Source: a virus
Reading direction: 5' to 3' (one strand)
Length of the DNA: 40,692 bases
IMG/VR virus record: IMGVR_UViG_3300034159_000140
Span: 1 to 40,692 of that record
A model generated the notes under the pieces. The model made no database searches. It saw nothing but the letters and a program-made list of their open reading frames with translations, and was not told where the DNA came from. Every line of letters begins with the position of its first letter. Within the stretch, counting starts at the first letter, position 1. Made by a program: the position numbers and the translations under genes. This document shows positions 13,687 through 22,939 of this stretch, piece after piece.

Positions 13687-16600
13687 TAGGCGTTCCGTTT
13701 CGCAGTTTCGAGCGCGGAGAGGAAATCAGCGGGATTTTGAGTGGTGGTGGTTTGTAAGGTCTTGCCGGCCACGTTCAGATTGAGGGCGTAGGTGCGTTCC
13801 GGCGAAGCCAGACCGCCGCTGCTGTTGGAGGAGGAGGTCGGCGTTCGCGAGGTGGAGGGCGTGTTATTGGCTTGGGCGTCCGCTTCCGCTTTCTTCAGTT
13901 TGATTTGATAGGCTTGCTGTTCCAGCGAGAGGGCGGTTTGTAGGTTGTTGATCGCCTCGCGGTCGCCCGCCGCTTTCGCCTCGTTAATCTGGTTCTGCAA
14001 TTCCAGTTCTTTTTGTTTTTGTTGCAACCGGAGAACGCCCGCCGTGTCGCCTTGCTCTTGCAAGAGGGTTTGCTGCGCCGCCGCCAAGGCTTCTTCGCTG
14101 GCTTGGCGCAAGTCGTCCATCTTGCCCTTGGCTTCATCAATCGCATCCTGGAGCCGGGATAAATCGGCATCGTTCAGCAGGTCAAACGAGGTGCGAGTGT
14201 CGCGGGTCGCCAGTTGCAAGGCTTGCTGGGTTTGGGCAGTGAATTGGCCGGTTTGGGTATAGGCGTCCAGGGCCGCGACGGCATTTTCGACTGCGCTCTT
14301 TTGATCCTTGAAGGATTGAACCACTTGATCGGCGGCGGCGGCTGTGCCTGCTGCCCATTGAATCCATCGATCCGAAGACAGGGCGTTTCCGGTTCGAGTG
14401 AATTCCTCTTGCAGTTTAATAAACGCCTTTTGGAGGGCCTCGGCATTGCCGCCCGTTTCCGCCAGCACCTGGTGAGCGGCATCCCAGTTCGAGTTGACCG
14501 CATCGCCTGCTGCGGCGAGTTGCGCGGCGGCTTCGGCGGCGGCAGCAGCAGCCTTTTTTGCCGCTTCTTCCGCTTCTTCCGCCGCCTTTTTGGCGGCTTC
14601 ATCCGCTTCCTTTTTCTTTTTCTTCGCCTCTGCCAGATCGAGGGTGCTTTGAGTGGTTTGCTCTAACCCCTGCTGTTCCAGTTCCAGCGCCGTCAAGGTA
14701 TCGGCCATCGTGGCGAGTTGCTCCTGATCGCGGGCGTCCAGTTCGCCGTCCGCCGCCAGCTTGAGTCGAGTGGCTTCAATCAGGTCCGTATAGGCGGCGA
14801 TTTCATCGGCTTTGTGGTCGGTCGCTGCGCTCAGCTTTTCAATTTGCAGATCAAGTTCGTCATTTTCGGCCTGCATCACCCCGACGCTATCCCCTTTGAT
14901 CTGCGCCAATTCGCCCTCCGTGCGAACTTGTTGAAGCTTCAAATCAATGCTGGACTGATCCAGTTCATTGGCGCGCTGGGCGCTGGCGACTTTGCGTTCC
15001 TGCTGATCAATGTTTTCGCTCAGAGCGATGTTGTAGCGATTGAGTGCGGCATTGGCTGCCGCCGTGGCCTGGGCGATTTCCTTATCCGCATTGGGTAGCG
15101 TCGCTTTAATGGATTGGAGGTAGGCCAGCTTGTCGGCGGTGGCTTGGGCGGCATCACGCAGCCCCAACAGCATCACCCCGTTTAACTTCATCCCTGAGTT
15201 CCATTCCGCCGCGTTGTCATTGCCGGCCTTGATCTGGCGGTTATATTCAGCGGTCTTTTCGGCGACGCTGGTAAGGGGGGCAACGATCAGCGTTAAGTTA
15301 TCCCCTAGCTGGGTCGTTCCCTCATGGGCTTTGACCAGAATCCCATTCCAGTCTTTCATCCCCTCCGTAGATTGGGCAACGGCGGGCTTGAGTTCTGAGA
15401 CTTTTGCGGTCAGCGCCGAGGTCTTTTTTTCCGCTTCAGGAACGCTTCGCAGCGTGTCTTGCAGGGATTGGTTATAGCGGCCTTGCTCTAAATTCAACTG
15501 AGCCTGAGCCAAGGCTTGCCGCTCATTGGCGGTGACGACCCGTTGTGCCGCTGCGGCATAGCCTGTTTGCCCGATCTCCATGCGGCTCAAGACGTTCAAT
15601 GCTTTCGCTTGTTCCGCGTTCGCCTCTTCCAGGGCCTTGCGATATTTCCCCAGAGCCGCCTCGGCGGCTATCGTGGCCGGATTCGCCGCATCCTGCTTGG
15701 CCTTGAGTTCGTCCACAATGAGCGCCCGGCGCTTTTCCGCTTCTACCAAGTCGGCCGTGGCCTTTTCCAGCGCCAGCCTTTTTTCGAGCAGCGTTTGTTC
15801 AGTGACCGCCACCAGCTTGGCGACCCCGCTCACCTCATCGTAGACGATGACGGTTTCGCCGATTTTGCCGTTCATCCGGTCGTAAGCGGCGGTGGTTTTC
15901 GTCAACCCCTCTTGCAGCGCGGCCAGTCCCTCATCCAGCTTAATCAACGCCAGCTTGTTGGCGGTCTCGGTTTGTTCTTTGAGCTTCTTCGTGTATTCCT
16001 CAGTCGAACCGGTCAGCGCATCCGTAACTTCTTTGGTTTTATCCTGTTCCTTCCAAAGTAACGTCAGCGCGGCGACGCCCGCCAACACCCATCCCGCCGG
16101 CCCCATCAAAACCGCCATGACCCGCGAGAACCCTGCGGCGGCGATTTGTGCGGCGGTCATGGATCGCGCCAGCGCCAGTTTGGCCGTCACCAGCGCGTAG
16201 GTTTCGACGGCCAGCGTTCTGATCTGCAAGCCCATCGGGATCAGCGCCGCCGCCACCAGCCCCCCGGCAATGGCTTGCAAGTTGTTCATCGCCTGGCTGA
16301 GCACATTCACTGCGCCCGCCACAAAGCTATTCACCCCCTCGCCAATGGCCTTGAAGTCAAACGCCTTGATGAAGACCGTGGCCGCATTCCCGGCGACCGT
16401 CGCCATATCCTTAATCGCATCGGTTAAGCCCGAAAACGCTCCGCCTTGCACCGCGCCGATAAAGGAGTCGCTGAGCGCCTTGGCGGCTTTCGCGAGAGGT
16501 TCGAGTAACGGTTCTGCTAGGGTCTCTTTGACCGTATCCCATGAGGCATTCAGCGCCTCTACGGCCGTCTTGAAGTTGCCGCCCATGGCATCGGCGGCTT

Positions 16601-17498
16601 GTTGCGCTGCGCCGCTGGCGTCCCGAAGCTGGGTCGTAAAGTCCGTGACCCCGGCGCTGCCCTCGCCGATCAAGGCCCGCAAACCCGGCCCCGCCGTTTC
16701 GCCAAAAGCGATGATCGCGGTTTCCGAACTCGCACCGGCTGCTTTCAGCCCATCGAGAACGCCACCCAGGTCGCGCGTGGTAATCCCCAGCCCGTCCAGC
16801 GCCTTGCTGGCGGTGCTGGCCGGGTTTTGCAGTTGGGTCAGAATCGCCGCCAGGGACGTGCCCGCCGCGGCGCCCTTGATCCCATTCTTGGCGAGCAGGT
16901 CGAGGACGGCGACGGTCTGCTCCAAATCCAGCCCAAAGGCTTTGGCCAGCCCGCCCGCATTGGCGAGCGCGTCGGCCAGTTCCGCCGCTGAGGTGGTGGA
17001 CAGGTTCGCGCCCTTGGCGAGCACATCGGCCATCCGCCCGGCCTGGTCAAAGCCCAGCCCCATGATCGACAGCGAGTCGCTGAGCTTGGTCGCGGCGCTG
17101 TCCAGACTGATCCCTTCCGATTTTGCCAGCGACAGCACCACCGGCAAGGTCGCAATGGCGTCCTTGGCGCTGAGGCCGGCTGCGGCCAAAATCTCCAGCC
17201 CTTGCGCCGCCTCAGTGCCGGTGACGCCAAACTGCGCCGCCACCTTGCGGGCTTCCTCGGTCAGCCCTTTCATTTCATCGGCGGTATAGCCGCCCTTGGC
17301 GGCCACCTTGTCGAGTTGGGCCTCAAACTCCGCTGCGCCGGTCAAGCCGCCGCCGAACAGGTTGCCGAACTGTTCGCGGATCAGGTTGGCGGTGGCGCTG
17401 GTGGTTTTGTCGAGGAAGCCGAAGATTTTGCCAAAGGCGGCGCTGGCTTCATCCCTGGCCGTAATCAGCAGTTGCAGAACAAGGTTATTCGAGGCCAT
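13686..17498 (-). CDS. Tail tape measure protein
   Basis: A 1270-residue protein and the longest gene in the window. Residues ~55-260 match the core of phage tape measure proteins (TEEARKVAAQFGVTGTEAAQ, then Ala/Gly-rich helices). Hydrophobic helices follow near residues 400-480 (GLVAAALIPMGLQI, VLMGPAGWVLAGVAAL), and the C-terminal half is long charged coiled coil including a Lys/Ala/Glu-only stretch. Tape measures set tail length inside the tail tube, and this length implies a tail of roughly 190 nm by the usual ~1.5 angstrom per residue rule. The start overlaps the upstream stop (TGATG). Confidence 0.95.
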   Translation of the reverse strand: MASNNLVLQLLITARDEASAAFGKIFGFLDKTTSATANLIREQFGNLFGGGLTGAAEFEAQLDKVAAKGGYTADEMKGLTEEARKVAAQFGVTGTEAAQGLEILAAAGLSAKDAIATLPVVLSLAKSEGISLDSAATKLSDSLSIMGLGFDQAGRMADVLAKGANLSTTSAAELADALANAGGLAKAFGLDLEQTVAVLDLLAKNGIKGAAAGTSLAAILTQLQNPASTASKALDGLGITTRDLGGVLDGLKAAGASSETAIIAFGETAGPGLRALIGEGSAGVTDFTTQLRDASGAAQQAADAMGGNFKTAVEALNASWDTVKETLAEPLLEPLAKAAKALSDSFIGAVQGGAFSGLTDAIKDMATVAGNAATVFIKAFDFKAIGEGVNSFVAGAVNVLSQAMNNLQAIAGGLVAAALIPMGLQIRTLAVETYALVTAKLALARSMTAAQIAAAGFSRVMAVLMGPAGWVLAGVAALTLLWKEQDKTKEVTDALTGSTEEYTKKLKEQTETANKLALIKLDEGLAALQEGLTKTTAAYDRMNGKIGETVIVYDEVSGVAKLVAVTEQTLLEKRLALEKATADLVEAEKRRALIVDELKAKQDAANPATIAAEAALGKYRKALEEANAEQAKALNVLSRMEIGQTGYAAAAQRVVTANERQALAQAQLNLEQGRYNQSLQDTLRSVPEAEKKTSALTAKVSELKPAVAQSTEGMKDWNGILVKAHEGTTQLGDNLTLIVAPLTSVAEKTAEYNRQIKAGNDNAAEWNSGMKLNGVMLLGLRDAAQATADKLAYLQSIKATLPNADKEIAQATAAANAALNRYNIALSENIDQQERKVASAQRANELDQSSIDLKLQQVRTEGELAQIKGDSVGVMQAENDELDLQIEKLSAATDHKADEIAAYTDLIEATRLKLAADGELDARDQEQLATMADTLTALELEQQGLEQTTQSTLDLAEAKKKKKEADEAAKKAAEEAEEAAKKAAAAAAEAAAQLAAAGDAVNSNWDAAHQVLAETGGNAEALQKAFIKLQEEFTRTGNALSSDRWIQWAAGTAAAADQVVQSFKDQKSAVENAVAALDAYTQTGQFTAQTQQALQLATRDTRTSFDLLNDADLSRLQDAIDEAKGKMDDLRQASEEALAAAQQTLLQEQGDTAGVLRLQQKQKELELQNQINEAKAAGDREAINNLQTALSLEQQAYQIKLKKAEADAQANNTPSTSRTPTSSSNSSGGLASPERTYALNLNVAGKTLQTTTTQNPADFLSALETAKRNA

Positions 17499-17902
17499 CA
17501 GACGGTGATCAACTTGAGGGAATGAATGACATACCAGGCGCTCGCGCCGGGATTGGCATATCCAGAATCTTGAATCACCGATTTGGGCGTAGCGTCCAAC
17601 GGCCCGTCGCCCTCGTAAACCGGGGTGACGGTGAAGCTGCGGGCATCATGCAACACCAGGGTGAGCGAAGCGGCGTAGGTATTGAGCAGGGTTTGCAGCG
17701 AGAGCACATTAGCGCGGGTCATCCACGCCCAGCGCTCGCCGCCGATCAGGGTGATCGGGCGTCCGGCCAGCCGTTCAGCGGGTTGCAGAATCAGCGCGCC
17801 GGACAGGGAGTAGTTGCGGGCGGTCTGGATCGGCGACCAGGTGAACTCATCACTCCAACGCATCCCATTTGGAATAGAGACCCCGTTGAGAGTGATCGCC
17901 AT
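17498..17902 (-). CDS. Tail protein preceding the tape measure gene
   Basis: A 134-residue beta-rich protein between tail tube and tape measure genes, where lambda-type phages keep the frameshifted G/GT chaperones. No slippery frameshift arrangement or second overlapping frame is seen, and the sequence (MRWSDEFTWSPIQTA, then PITLIGGERWAWM) looks more like a structural tail domain than a helical chaperone. The class of the tail assembly chaperone in this phage is therefore unclear. The stop overlaps the tape measure start. Confidence 0.65.
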   Translation of the reverse strand: MAITLNGVSIPNGMRWSDEFTWSPIQTARNYSLSGALILQPAERLAGRPITLIGGERWAWMTRANVLSLQTLLNTYAASLTLVLHDARSFTVTPVYEGDGPLDATPKSVIQDSGYANPGASAWYVIHSLKLITV

Positions 17903-17904
17903 GA

Positions 17905-18675
17905 TTACGCCGCCAGATCTAGGAATTCATATTGCCACGGCGACGTTTCCCCGAGCGGAGTCAACAGATTCCCGGCGAACGCGCCATTGACATAGGTTCC
18001 CGTCACCGGATCAAACGTGCCGCTGGCGGCGAGATTGGCCTTGTGTAGAACCAGCCGACAGCGCCGTTGCGACACTTTTTCTGTGCCGGTGCCCAGGAAT
18101 TGGATGTACTCGGACTTGGCCTTGCCGGCCTTGTAAATTTCACCGGTTCGGGTGGACTTGGTGTAACTGATCTTGGCGACAGTGACGCCGGTGGCGTCCA
18201 GCGCCTTGAACAGGCCGTTGATGGGATCGACTTCATAGTGAGTGGCCGCGACCGCCGCATCCGCAGAGGTCTTCGCCGAAAACCCGGTGGTTTCGATGTA
18301 CTTGTTGCCGGAGGTGAACGGCACCCACAGCCCCAGCGCCGGGGTAATCGCCTCATCGGTGACGCCCGCCGTGGTCTGGGCGAGATCGGTAATGTCGGCG
18401 CCCAACAGCAACCCAAACATCACCGGCGGCATGTAATTGGCTTCCGCCGCCAAACTGGCGGGCGCGGTGGACTTCTGGACGCTGGCGAGGGTTTCGCCGA
18501 CGCTGCCCTCAATATTGGAGATCAGGGGATCCGATTCCTGGGTTTGGCTGGAGATTTCCAGTTTGGTGAAATTGCACGGATCGTAGTAGTGGGTGGGCGC
18601 GGTGTCGCCGCTCCAGAACCCGATCTTGAACGCGCAGTTGAGGTAGATGGAACGGGGAGCAACGGGAATCGTCAT
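17905..18675 (-). CDS. Major tail tube protein
   Basis: A 256-residue protein with ATG 18675 behind a strong AGGAG site; the open frame extends further upstream to 18705 without support. Composition and order (a beta-rich body with Thr/Gly segments and an ACKIG-free N-terminus) fit tail tube subunits, and it lies two genes upstream of the tape measure gene. It has its own strong ribosome site, fitting high expression. Assignment is by gene order and general appearance. Confidence 0.7.
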   Translation of the reverse strand: MTIPVAPRSIYLNCAFKIGFWSGDTAPTHYYDPCNFTKLEISSQTQESDPLISNIEGSVGETLASVQKSTAPASLAAEANYMPPVMFGLLLGADITDLAQTTAGVTDEAITPALGLWVPFTSGNKYIETTGFSAKTSADAAVAATHYEVDPINGLFKALDATGVTVAKISYTKSTRTGEIYKAGKAKSEYIQFLGTGTEKVSQRRCRLVLHKANLAASGTFDPVTGTYVNGAFAGNLLTPLGETSPWQYEFLDLAA

Positions 18676-18683
18676 GACAACTC

Positions 18684-19073
18684 CTAGACGGGTAATGCCC
18701 GCCAATTGAGGGTGAGGTAGATTCTTGACCCGACGTTGGGGCGGAACAAATCCCCGTCCGGCTCAATACTGGTGAACGACAGGCTCACAATCGGGCCAGA
18801 GTGCGGCAACACCCGCAGCGCGGCCACGACGTTGTTTTCCAAGGTTTGCAGTTTTAGATCAGCGGTTGCAGGGACGGTATCGCGGGTCCAACATTCCAGA
18901 ATCAGATTCTCGACGCCGCGCTCCGTAAACAACGACGGTTCCACCGATCCGGCGCGCAGCACGTACACGGTGTCCTCATCGGGAGCGGGCGCATCGAAAT
19001 ACGCGAGCACGATCACCGTCGGCAACGCGGTTCGTAGCGTGGTCGCCACGGTCTGAATCAGCGTCGCCCACAT
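18684..19073 (-). CDS. Tail completion/terminator-like protein, 129 aa
   Basis: The start is ATG 19073, overlapping the upstream stop (TGATG); the long upstream open frame is read-through of another gene. The protein starts MWATLIQTVATTLRTALPTV and contains LILECWTRDTVPATADLKLQ, a pattern of helix-strand alternation as in tail terminator (gpU-like) proteins. It lies between the HK97 gp10-like gene and the tail tube gene, which is the expected location. Moderately confident. Confidence 0.65.
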   Translation of the reverse strand: MWATLIQTVATTLRTALPTVIVLAYFDAPAPDEDTVYVLRAGSVEPSLFTERGVENLILECWTRDTVPATADLKLQTLENNVVAALRVLPHSGPIVSLSFTSIEPDGDLFRPNVGSRIYLTLNWRALPV

Positions 19074-19540
19074 CAGCCGGTCGCCTCGATCACCGCCGCG
19101 GCGCCCAAGTCCGCCAGCCGCGCGCGGGCGCGGTCCACCACCGGCGTCACATAATCCCGCCCGCGAATTCCCCGTCGCTGAATCGCCCGCGCGATGGCCC
19201 AGGCCGTGCCGCCATCCGATCCGATCTGTCGATCTTTCGCCCACTGCTGAATTGCCTGCCAGGGCGGCATTCTCCCCCCCGGCTTGCGGCCTTCAAACAC
19301 CGCGCGGGCATAGCTGACGTGCGGCCCGAGGGTCCAGGTCAGGTCATCCACTTTGTCGGCTTTGACGCTGTCGATGAGCGTGGAACGAGCGGAAATCCGT
19401 TGCCGAGCCAGTTCCTGCTTCATATCGACGGCGCCTTTTTCCGCCACCGTCCACACTGCTCGCGCCAGCGCCCAATGCAGCTTTTTCGGCATCGCCTCCA
19501 GCCGGGGTAATTCAGAGGTGTCGAACCGGATTTCCATCAT
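19073..19540 (-). CDS. HK97 gp10-like head-tail protein
   Basis: A 155-residue protein starting at ATG 19540 in an ATGA overlap. The first half is helical (LHWALARAVWTVAEKGAVDM) and the middle contains SYARAVFEGRKPGGRMPP, the Tyr-Ala-x-x-x-Glu-x-Gly type signature of HK97 gp10-like neck or tail-completion proteins. The C-terminal helix RDYVTPVVDRARARLADLG fits as well. Position between connector and tail terminator agrees. Confidence 0.75.
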   Translation of the reverse strand: MMEIRFDTSELPRLEAMPKKLHWALARAVWTVAEKGAVDMKQELARQRISARSTLIDSVKADKVDDLTWTLGPHVSYARAVFEGRKPGGRMPPWQAIQQWAKDRQIGSDGGTAWAIARAIQRRGIRGRDYVTPVVDRARARLADLGAAAVIEATG

Positions 19541-20130
19541 GCCAATGCGAACTCCTGTAACAGGCGCTCGTACAGATAGGCCGGGGTGCCAGCGGTCGGT
19601 AGCCCGGTCAGCCCTTTGTGCAATTGCACCACGGCGGTTTCGATCGACAGATCGCGCAGCGCTTCAATCAGCGCCGCCAGCAGCACCAGCGGACGATCCG
19701 AATCCGGCGGCGTGACCCGCAGCTCGCTGATCTCATGCGCCACTTGATAGCGGACGGGAAGCGTCGCGCCCCACGCCGCGATCTGGTTCGCGGTCGGCCG
19801 GGCGGAGAGTCGCCAGCGCGGGCCGTCGTCGCTGTCGATCTGCCGAATCAGCGGCGGAAGGCCGATAAAATCCCCGTCCCAGGGCTGACGCACCGAACCT
19901 TGGCCCCACTCGTGCGTGAAAATCGCCAGCGATCCGGTCGCCGCCGGGTAGTCCACTTCGCCGGCCGTGACCGCCAACATCGACAGCCGCTCGCGGGGCC
20001 GCTTGCCGTCCAGCCGCCGCGCCGCCAAGGCCAAATGGCGAATGAAATCGGCGTCGTCCAGCGCCCGAAACCGCTCGACCGCTTTGCCGAGTTGGGCTTT
20101 GTGATCGACGATCAGATCATCGAGGGTCAT
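19537..20130 (-). CDS. Head-tail connector-type protein, 197 aa
   Basis: A 197-residue protein following the EP-repeat gene with a 14-base overlap and overlapping the next start by 4. It begins with helices (MTLDDLIVDHKAQLGKAVER) and has DRPLVLLAALIEALRDLSIE before the end. Order after the capsid gene and before the gp10-like gene suggests an adaptor or head completion protein. No catalytic motif is seen and I cannot assign a precise family. Confidence 0.6.
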   Translation of the reverse strand: MTLDDLIVDHKAQLGKAVERFRALDDADFIRHLALAARRLDGKRPRERLSMLAVTAGEVDYPAATGSLAIFTHEWGQGSVRQPWDGDFIGLPPLIRQIDSDDGPRWRLSARPTANQIAAWGATLPVRYQVAHEISELRVTPPDSDRPLVLLAALIEALRDLSIETAVVQLHKGLTGLPTAGTPAYLYERLLQEFALA

Positions 20131-20368
20131 AGCCGCGCCCTTTAGGGCGGGGTAAGTGACGGTCGACCGGCGGCTCCGGCTCGGGTTCGGGTTCCGGCTC
20201 GGGTTCCGGCTCGGGTTCCGGCTCGGGTTCCGGCTCGGGTTCCGGCTCGGAGGGCGGCGCAGGAATCAGCCCCACATCGTCCACATCGCGGGTTTCGCCC
20301 GGCAGGATGAGCTTGCCGCCGATGGATCGCGGATGCGGGCCGGGATTGGTGTACGACACAATAGCCAT
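20117..20368 (-). CDS. Small head-associated protein with Glu-Pro repeat tail
   Basis: An 83-residue protein starting at ATG 20368 behind AGGAG. Residues 1-36 form a small folded unit (MAIVSYTNPGPHPRSIGGKL, then LPGETRDVDDVG). Residues 41-66 are an almost pure Glu-Pro run, followed by a short basic end. Glu-Pro runs form stiff extended chains, as in TonB-type linkers. Encoded directly after the capsid gene, it could be a head decoration or fibre-like protein. The repeat is length-variable by nature (see 20190-20249). Confidence 0.65.
   Translation of the reverse strand: MAIVSYTNPGPHPRSIGGKLILPGETRDVDDVGLIPAPPSEPEPEPEPEPEPEPEPEPEPEPEPEPPVDRHLPRPKGRGYDPR
20190..20249. repeat. 12-bp tandem repeat encoding (EP)n
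   Basis: Five perfect tandem copies of GGTTCCGGCTCG, bordered by a partial unit and a variant unit (from about 20172). The unit is a multiple of three, so copy changes keep the frame and only lengthen or shorten the Glu-Pro arm. Confidence 0.9.
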
Positions 20369-20410
20369 GGGAAGCTCCTGAACAAGGAGAGGGAGAAACT
20401 AAAGGGGGGA

Positions 20411-22939
20411 TTAGGTCGCGGCGGTGCGGGCGTCCGAGTCGTAAACGATGACCGATGTGAGCTTGTAGCGAACCGGCGCCGGCACCCAGATCGCGTTGTA
20501 CTCTTCGCCATACGCCACCTTTTCGCCGATGGGCAGTCCGTTGGAATCCACAGCTTCAAACGGCGTTCCGGTGACAAACGGCTTGACCACCGCATAAGTC
20601 AGCGTCCCGCGCTCGCCCATCAATATCCGCTCATCGCCCAGGTCGATGCCCGGTCCATTGGTGCCGTAGGTGGGGATGCCCTTGACCGCCTCCAGATCGC
20701 CCACCCCATCCACGTTGGCCCCTCTCACGGTGGCCAGCGTGGCGTTACTCAGCACGTCGTTCAGTACCGGAGACATCAGCGCGAAATTCGGCAGCAGGTA
20801 GCGGTCGGCATTCAGCACCGCTTTGCGCGCCCCCACCGCCCGCAAGGCGCCGTTGAGATGAGCTTCCAGTGCCGTGCTGGCCGGGAGTTTCAGATCAAAT
20901 TTGCTGACGTTGCTGGCCGCGGAATAGGCGATGGTGCAGGTGGTCGAGGCGGTGGGCGTGGCCGCGACCCCGGCTTCTGTCACCAATCGCACAAAGCCCA
21001 AATTGGCGTTCTCCAGCATCCAATAGGTTCCCGCCGCCTGCGTCCCCGATCCGTTGTATTCGGCCAGGGTCGTATTGTTGACGATCACGGTGATCGGGTT
21101 TTGCACGGAGCCGACGTTGTTCCCCTGTAGATCCCGCACCTGCAACGGACGCACCACCGGCCAGCTTGCGGTTTTGACCAGCGAGTTCGATCCGGTCAGT
21201 TGCGCCGAAATGCTGGTCGCGGTCACCGCCGTGGGGTTGTAAGCATCGGCGGAGCGTTGCAGCTCATTGGCGATGCGCCGCGCCACCAGTTCCTCCATCA
21301 GTCGGGCATTGCTGGAGACGTTGCGGGCGTAGGCATCCCAGTCGATCAGCGAAGTTCGCGAGAAGTGCATCACCTCGTTGCTGATTTTCATCGACAACTT
21401 CATGGCGTTGACGTAGGCGGTATCCATCCGCTGTTGCACCGACGCGCGCGGGATGCCCTGGCCTTCGTAGACGATGCCGTCGTTGACCACCGTTCCCGGT
21501 AATCGGGTTTCGTAGGGAATCTGGGTGGTGGCCTGCGCGCCGGGGTCGCTGATGACCTGCACCACGTCCAGGATGTTCAAATCGCTCAGCGCCTCACGAA
21601 TCACGGTGCGCTGATACCCGGCCGGTACCGCGAAGTTGCCCACCGTGGTCACGCCGCCATCGGCCAGTTGCTTGGCCTCCGCGTCCAGTTGCGCGGCATG
21701 GATGCGGTCGAATTCCGCCAGAATCCGGCGCACGGCGGGTTTCAGTTTGGCGGCTTCCGTCAATCGAAGCTGGCCGTTGCCGAAACTCGCGGACTCTCTC
21801 AGGTGTTTGTCGATGCCTTCCTGGAGCTGCATCGGCCCGCGATCTTCGCCCAGGGTGATCCGGGTTGAACCGACCATCCGACCCGGATAGCCCATTCGCG
21901 CCAGTTGGGCGCTGACCCCCAGTTGACGGCCCACGGCGATCTGCTGTTCCGCCAGCGCCTTGATCTGTTCGGGCGTACTGTCGGCGCGAACCAGCGCTAC
22001 GGCATCGTGCAGCAGCTTCTTAACCGGCTCGCTCAGGGTTTTCAGTCCTTCATCGGCCTCCAGCGCATCGGTGAACTGCTTTTGCCGGGTGGTCAGCGAT
22101 TCGGCCAAGGTCTTGTTCTGGGCTTCCAGCGCGGCCCGATCGTCCGCCAGCAGCCGCTTCACATCGGCTTCACTCAGCATCTTTTGTCCGGAATCCGCGG
22201 GCGGAACCGTCAGATGGATGACCGCCGGCTTGTCGCCCAGCGTCTCCGCCAGCTTCTTGCCGGTGTCTATCATCCGCTGGGTTAATTCGGCCAAAGCCTT
22301 TTCGTCTTCGCCCACGGTCTTGGCCGCAGCGCTGAACGCTTCCCCCAGTTGATCGATAACCGGCTGCGCGAGTTTGGCTTCCGCCAGGGCTTTTTTCAGG
22401 GTAAGAAGATGACCGTTCATATCATTATATGCCTCACGGGTGAATTGGTTTTTCAGGTCGCGATGCAATGCAACCGGTTCGGAAAGTTGAATGGGATCGA
22501 GGCGTTTGATCGCCGGGCGAATGGTCAGGGCCGCGCCGATCAGCAACGCGCCGTGCGGCTGGCGTTTTTCGTTGTCGATCCAGTCGTCGTGATATTCCGC
22601 CGACAGGTATTGGTAGCCGCGCTCTCGAATCGCAGCCAGGCCATAAGGGGTCCATTCGACCGCTGCCAACAGCTTGTCGCCGTCCACCCACAACTTCGTC
22701 ATCGTGCCGGCTGCGCCCTGGTCGGGGTTGTGGGCCACGTCCACGAAGATATTTTGGCCGTAGGTGTGGGCGTTGAAGTTCAGCACCATCTCCGAAAGCA
22801 TCTGGCGCGTGATTTCAAAATCGCCGTAGCGCGGATCGTGAAACTGCCCGGCCCGGGTAATCGTGACCGGCGCGCCCGGATTCTCCGCCAGCGTTTTGGG
22901 GTCGAGGAACGCGGTAATGGCGCGATGCGGGGTCTTCAT
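20411..22939 (-). CDS. Fused prohead protease-scaffold-major capsid protein
   Basis: An 842-residue protein. Residues ~1-150 resemble the Mu I-like prohead protease: YGDFEITRQMLSEMVLNFNA, then FVDVAHNPDQGAAGT and YQYLSAEYHDD, with a conserved His in the VAH segment. Residues ~165-350 are helical and charged, fitting a scaffold (ALAELTQRMIDTGKKLAETL). Residues ~380-842 look like an HK97-fold major capsid protein (RTVIREALSDLNILDVVQVI, then an ALEAHLNGALRAVGARKAVL helix). In Mu-like and many other phages these are separate genes; here one frame holds all three, so the capsid precursor would carry its own protease. The start overlaps the upstream stop (ATGA). Confidence 0.85.
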   Translation of the reverse strand: MKTPHRAITAFLDPKTLAENPGAPVTITRAGQFHDPRYGDFEITRQMLSEMVLNFNAHTYGQNIFVDVAHNPDQGAAGTMTKLWVDGDKLLAAVEWTPYGLAAIRERGYQYLSAEYHDDWIDNEKRQPHGALLIGAALTIRPAIKRLDPIQLSEPVALHRDLKNQFTREAYNDMNGHLLTLKKALAEAKLAQPVIDQLGEAFSAAAKTVGEDEKALAELTQRMIDTGKKLAETLGDKPAVIHLTVPPADSGQKMLSEADVKRLLADDRAALEAQNKTLAESLTTRQKQFTDALEADEGLKTLSEPVKKLLHDAVALVRADSTPEQIKALAEQQIAVGRQLGVSAQLARMGYPGRMVGSTRITLGEDRGPMQLQEGIDKHLRESASFGNGQLRLTEAAKLKPAVRRILAEFDRIHAAQLDAEAKQLADGGVTTVGNFAVPAGYQRTVIREALSDLNILDVVQVISDPGAQATTQIPYETRLPGTVVNDGIVYEGQGIPRASVQQRMDTAYVNAMKLSMKISNEVMHFSRTSLIDWDAYARNVSSNARLMEELVARRIANELQRSADAYNPTAVTATSISAQLTGSNSLVKTASWPVVRPLQVRDLQGNNVGSVQNPITVIVNNTTLAEYNGSGTQAAGTYWMLENANLGFVRLVTEAGVAATPTASTTCTIAYSAASNVSKFDLKLPASTALEAHLNGALRAVGARKAVLNADRYLLPNFALMSPVLNDVLSNATLATVRGANVDGVGDLEAVKGIPTYGTNGPGIDLGDERILMGERGTLTYAVVKPFVTGTPFEAVDSNGLPIGEKVAYGEEYNAIWVPAPVRYKLTSVIVYDSDARTAAT

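Noticed and set aside
10918-13689. Long plus-strand frames of 420 and 475 residues
   Set aside because: They are antisense shadows of the giant tail gene, caused by high G+C codon use; their composition (Gly/Arg/Gln-rich) is not protein-like.
17498-17902. Programmed frameshift for tail chaperones (G/GT)
   Set aside because: No slippery run with an overlapping second frame lies between tail tube and tape measure genes.
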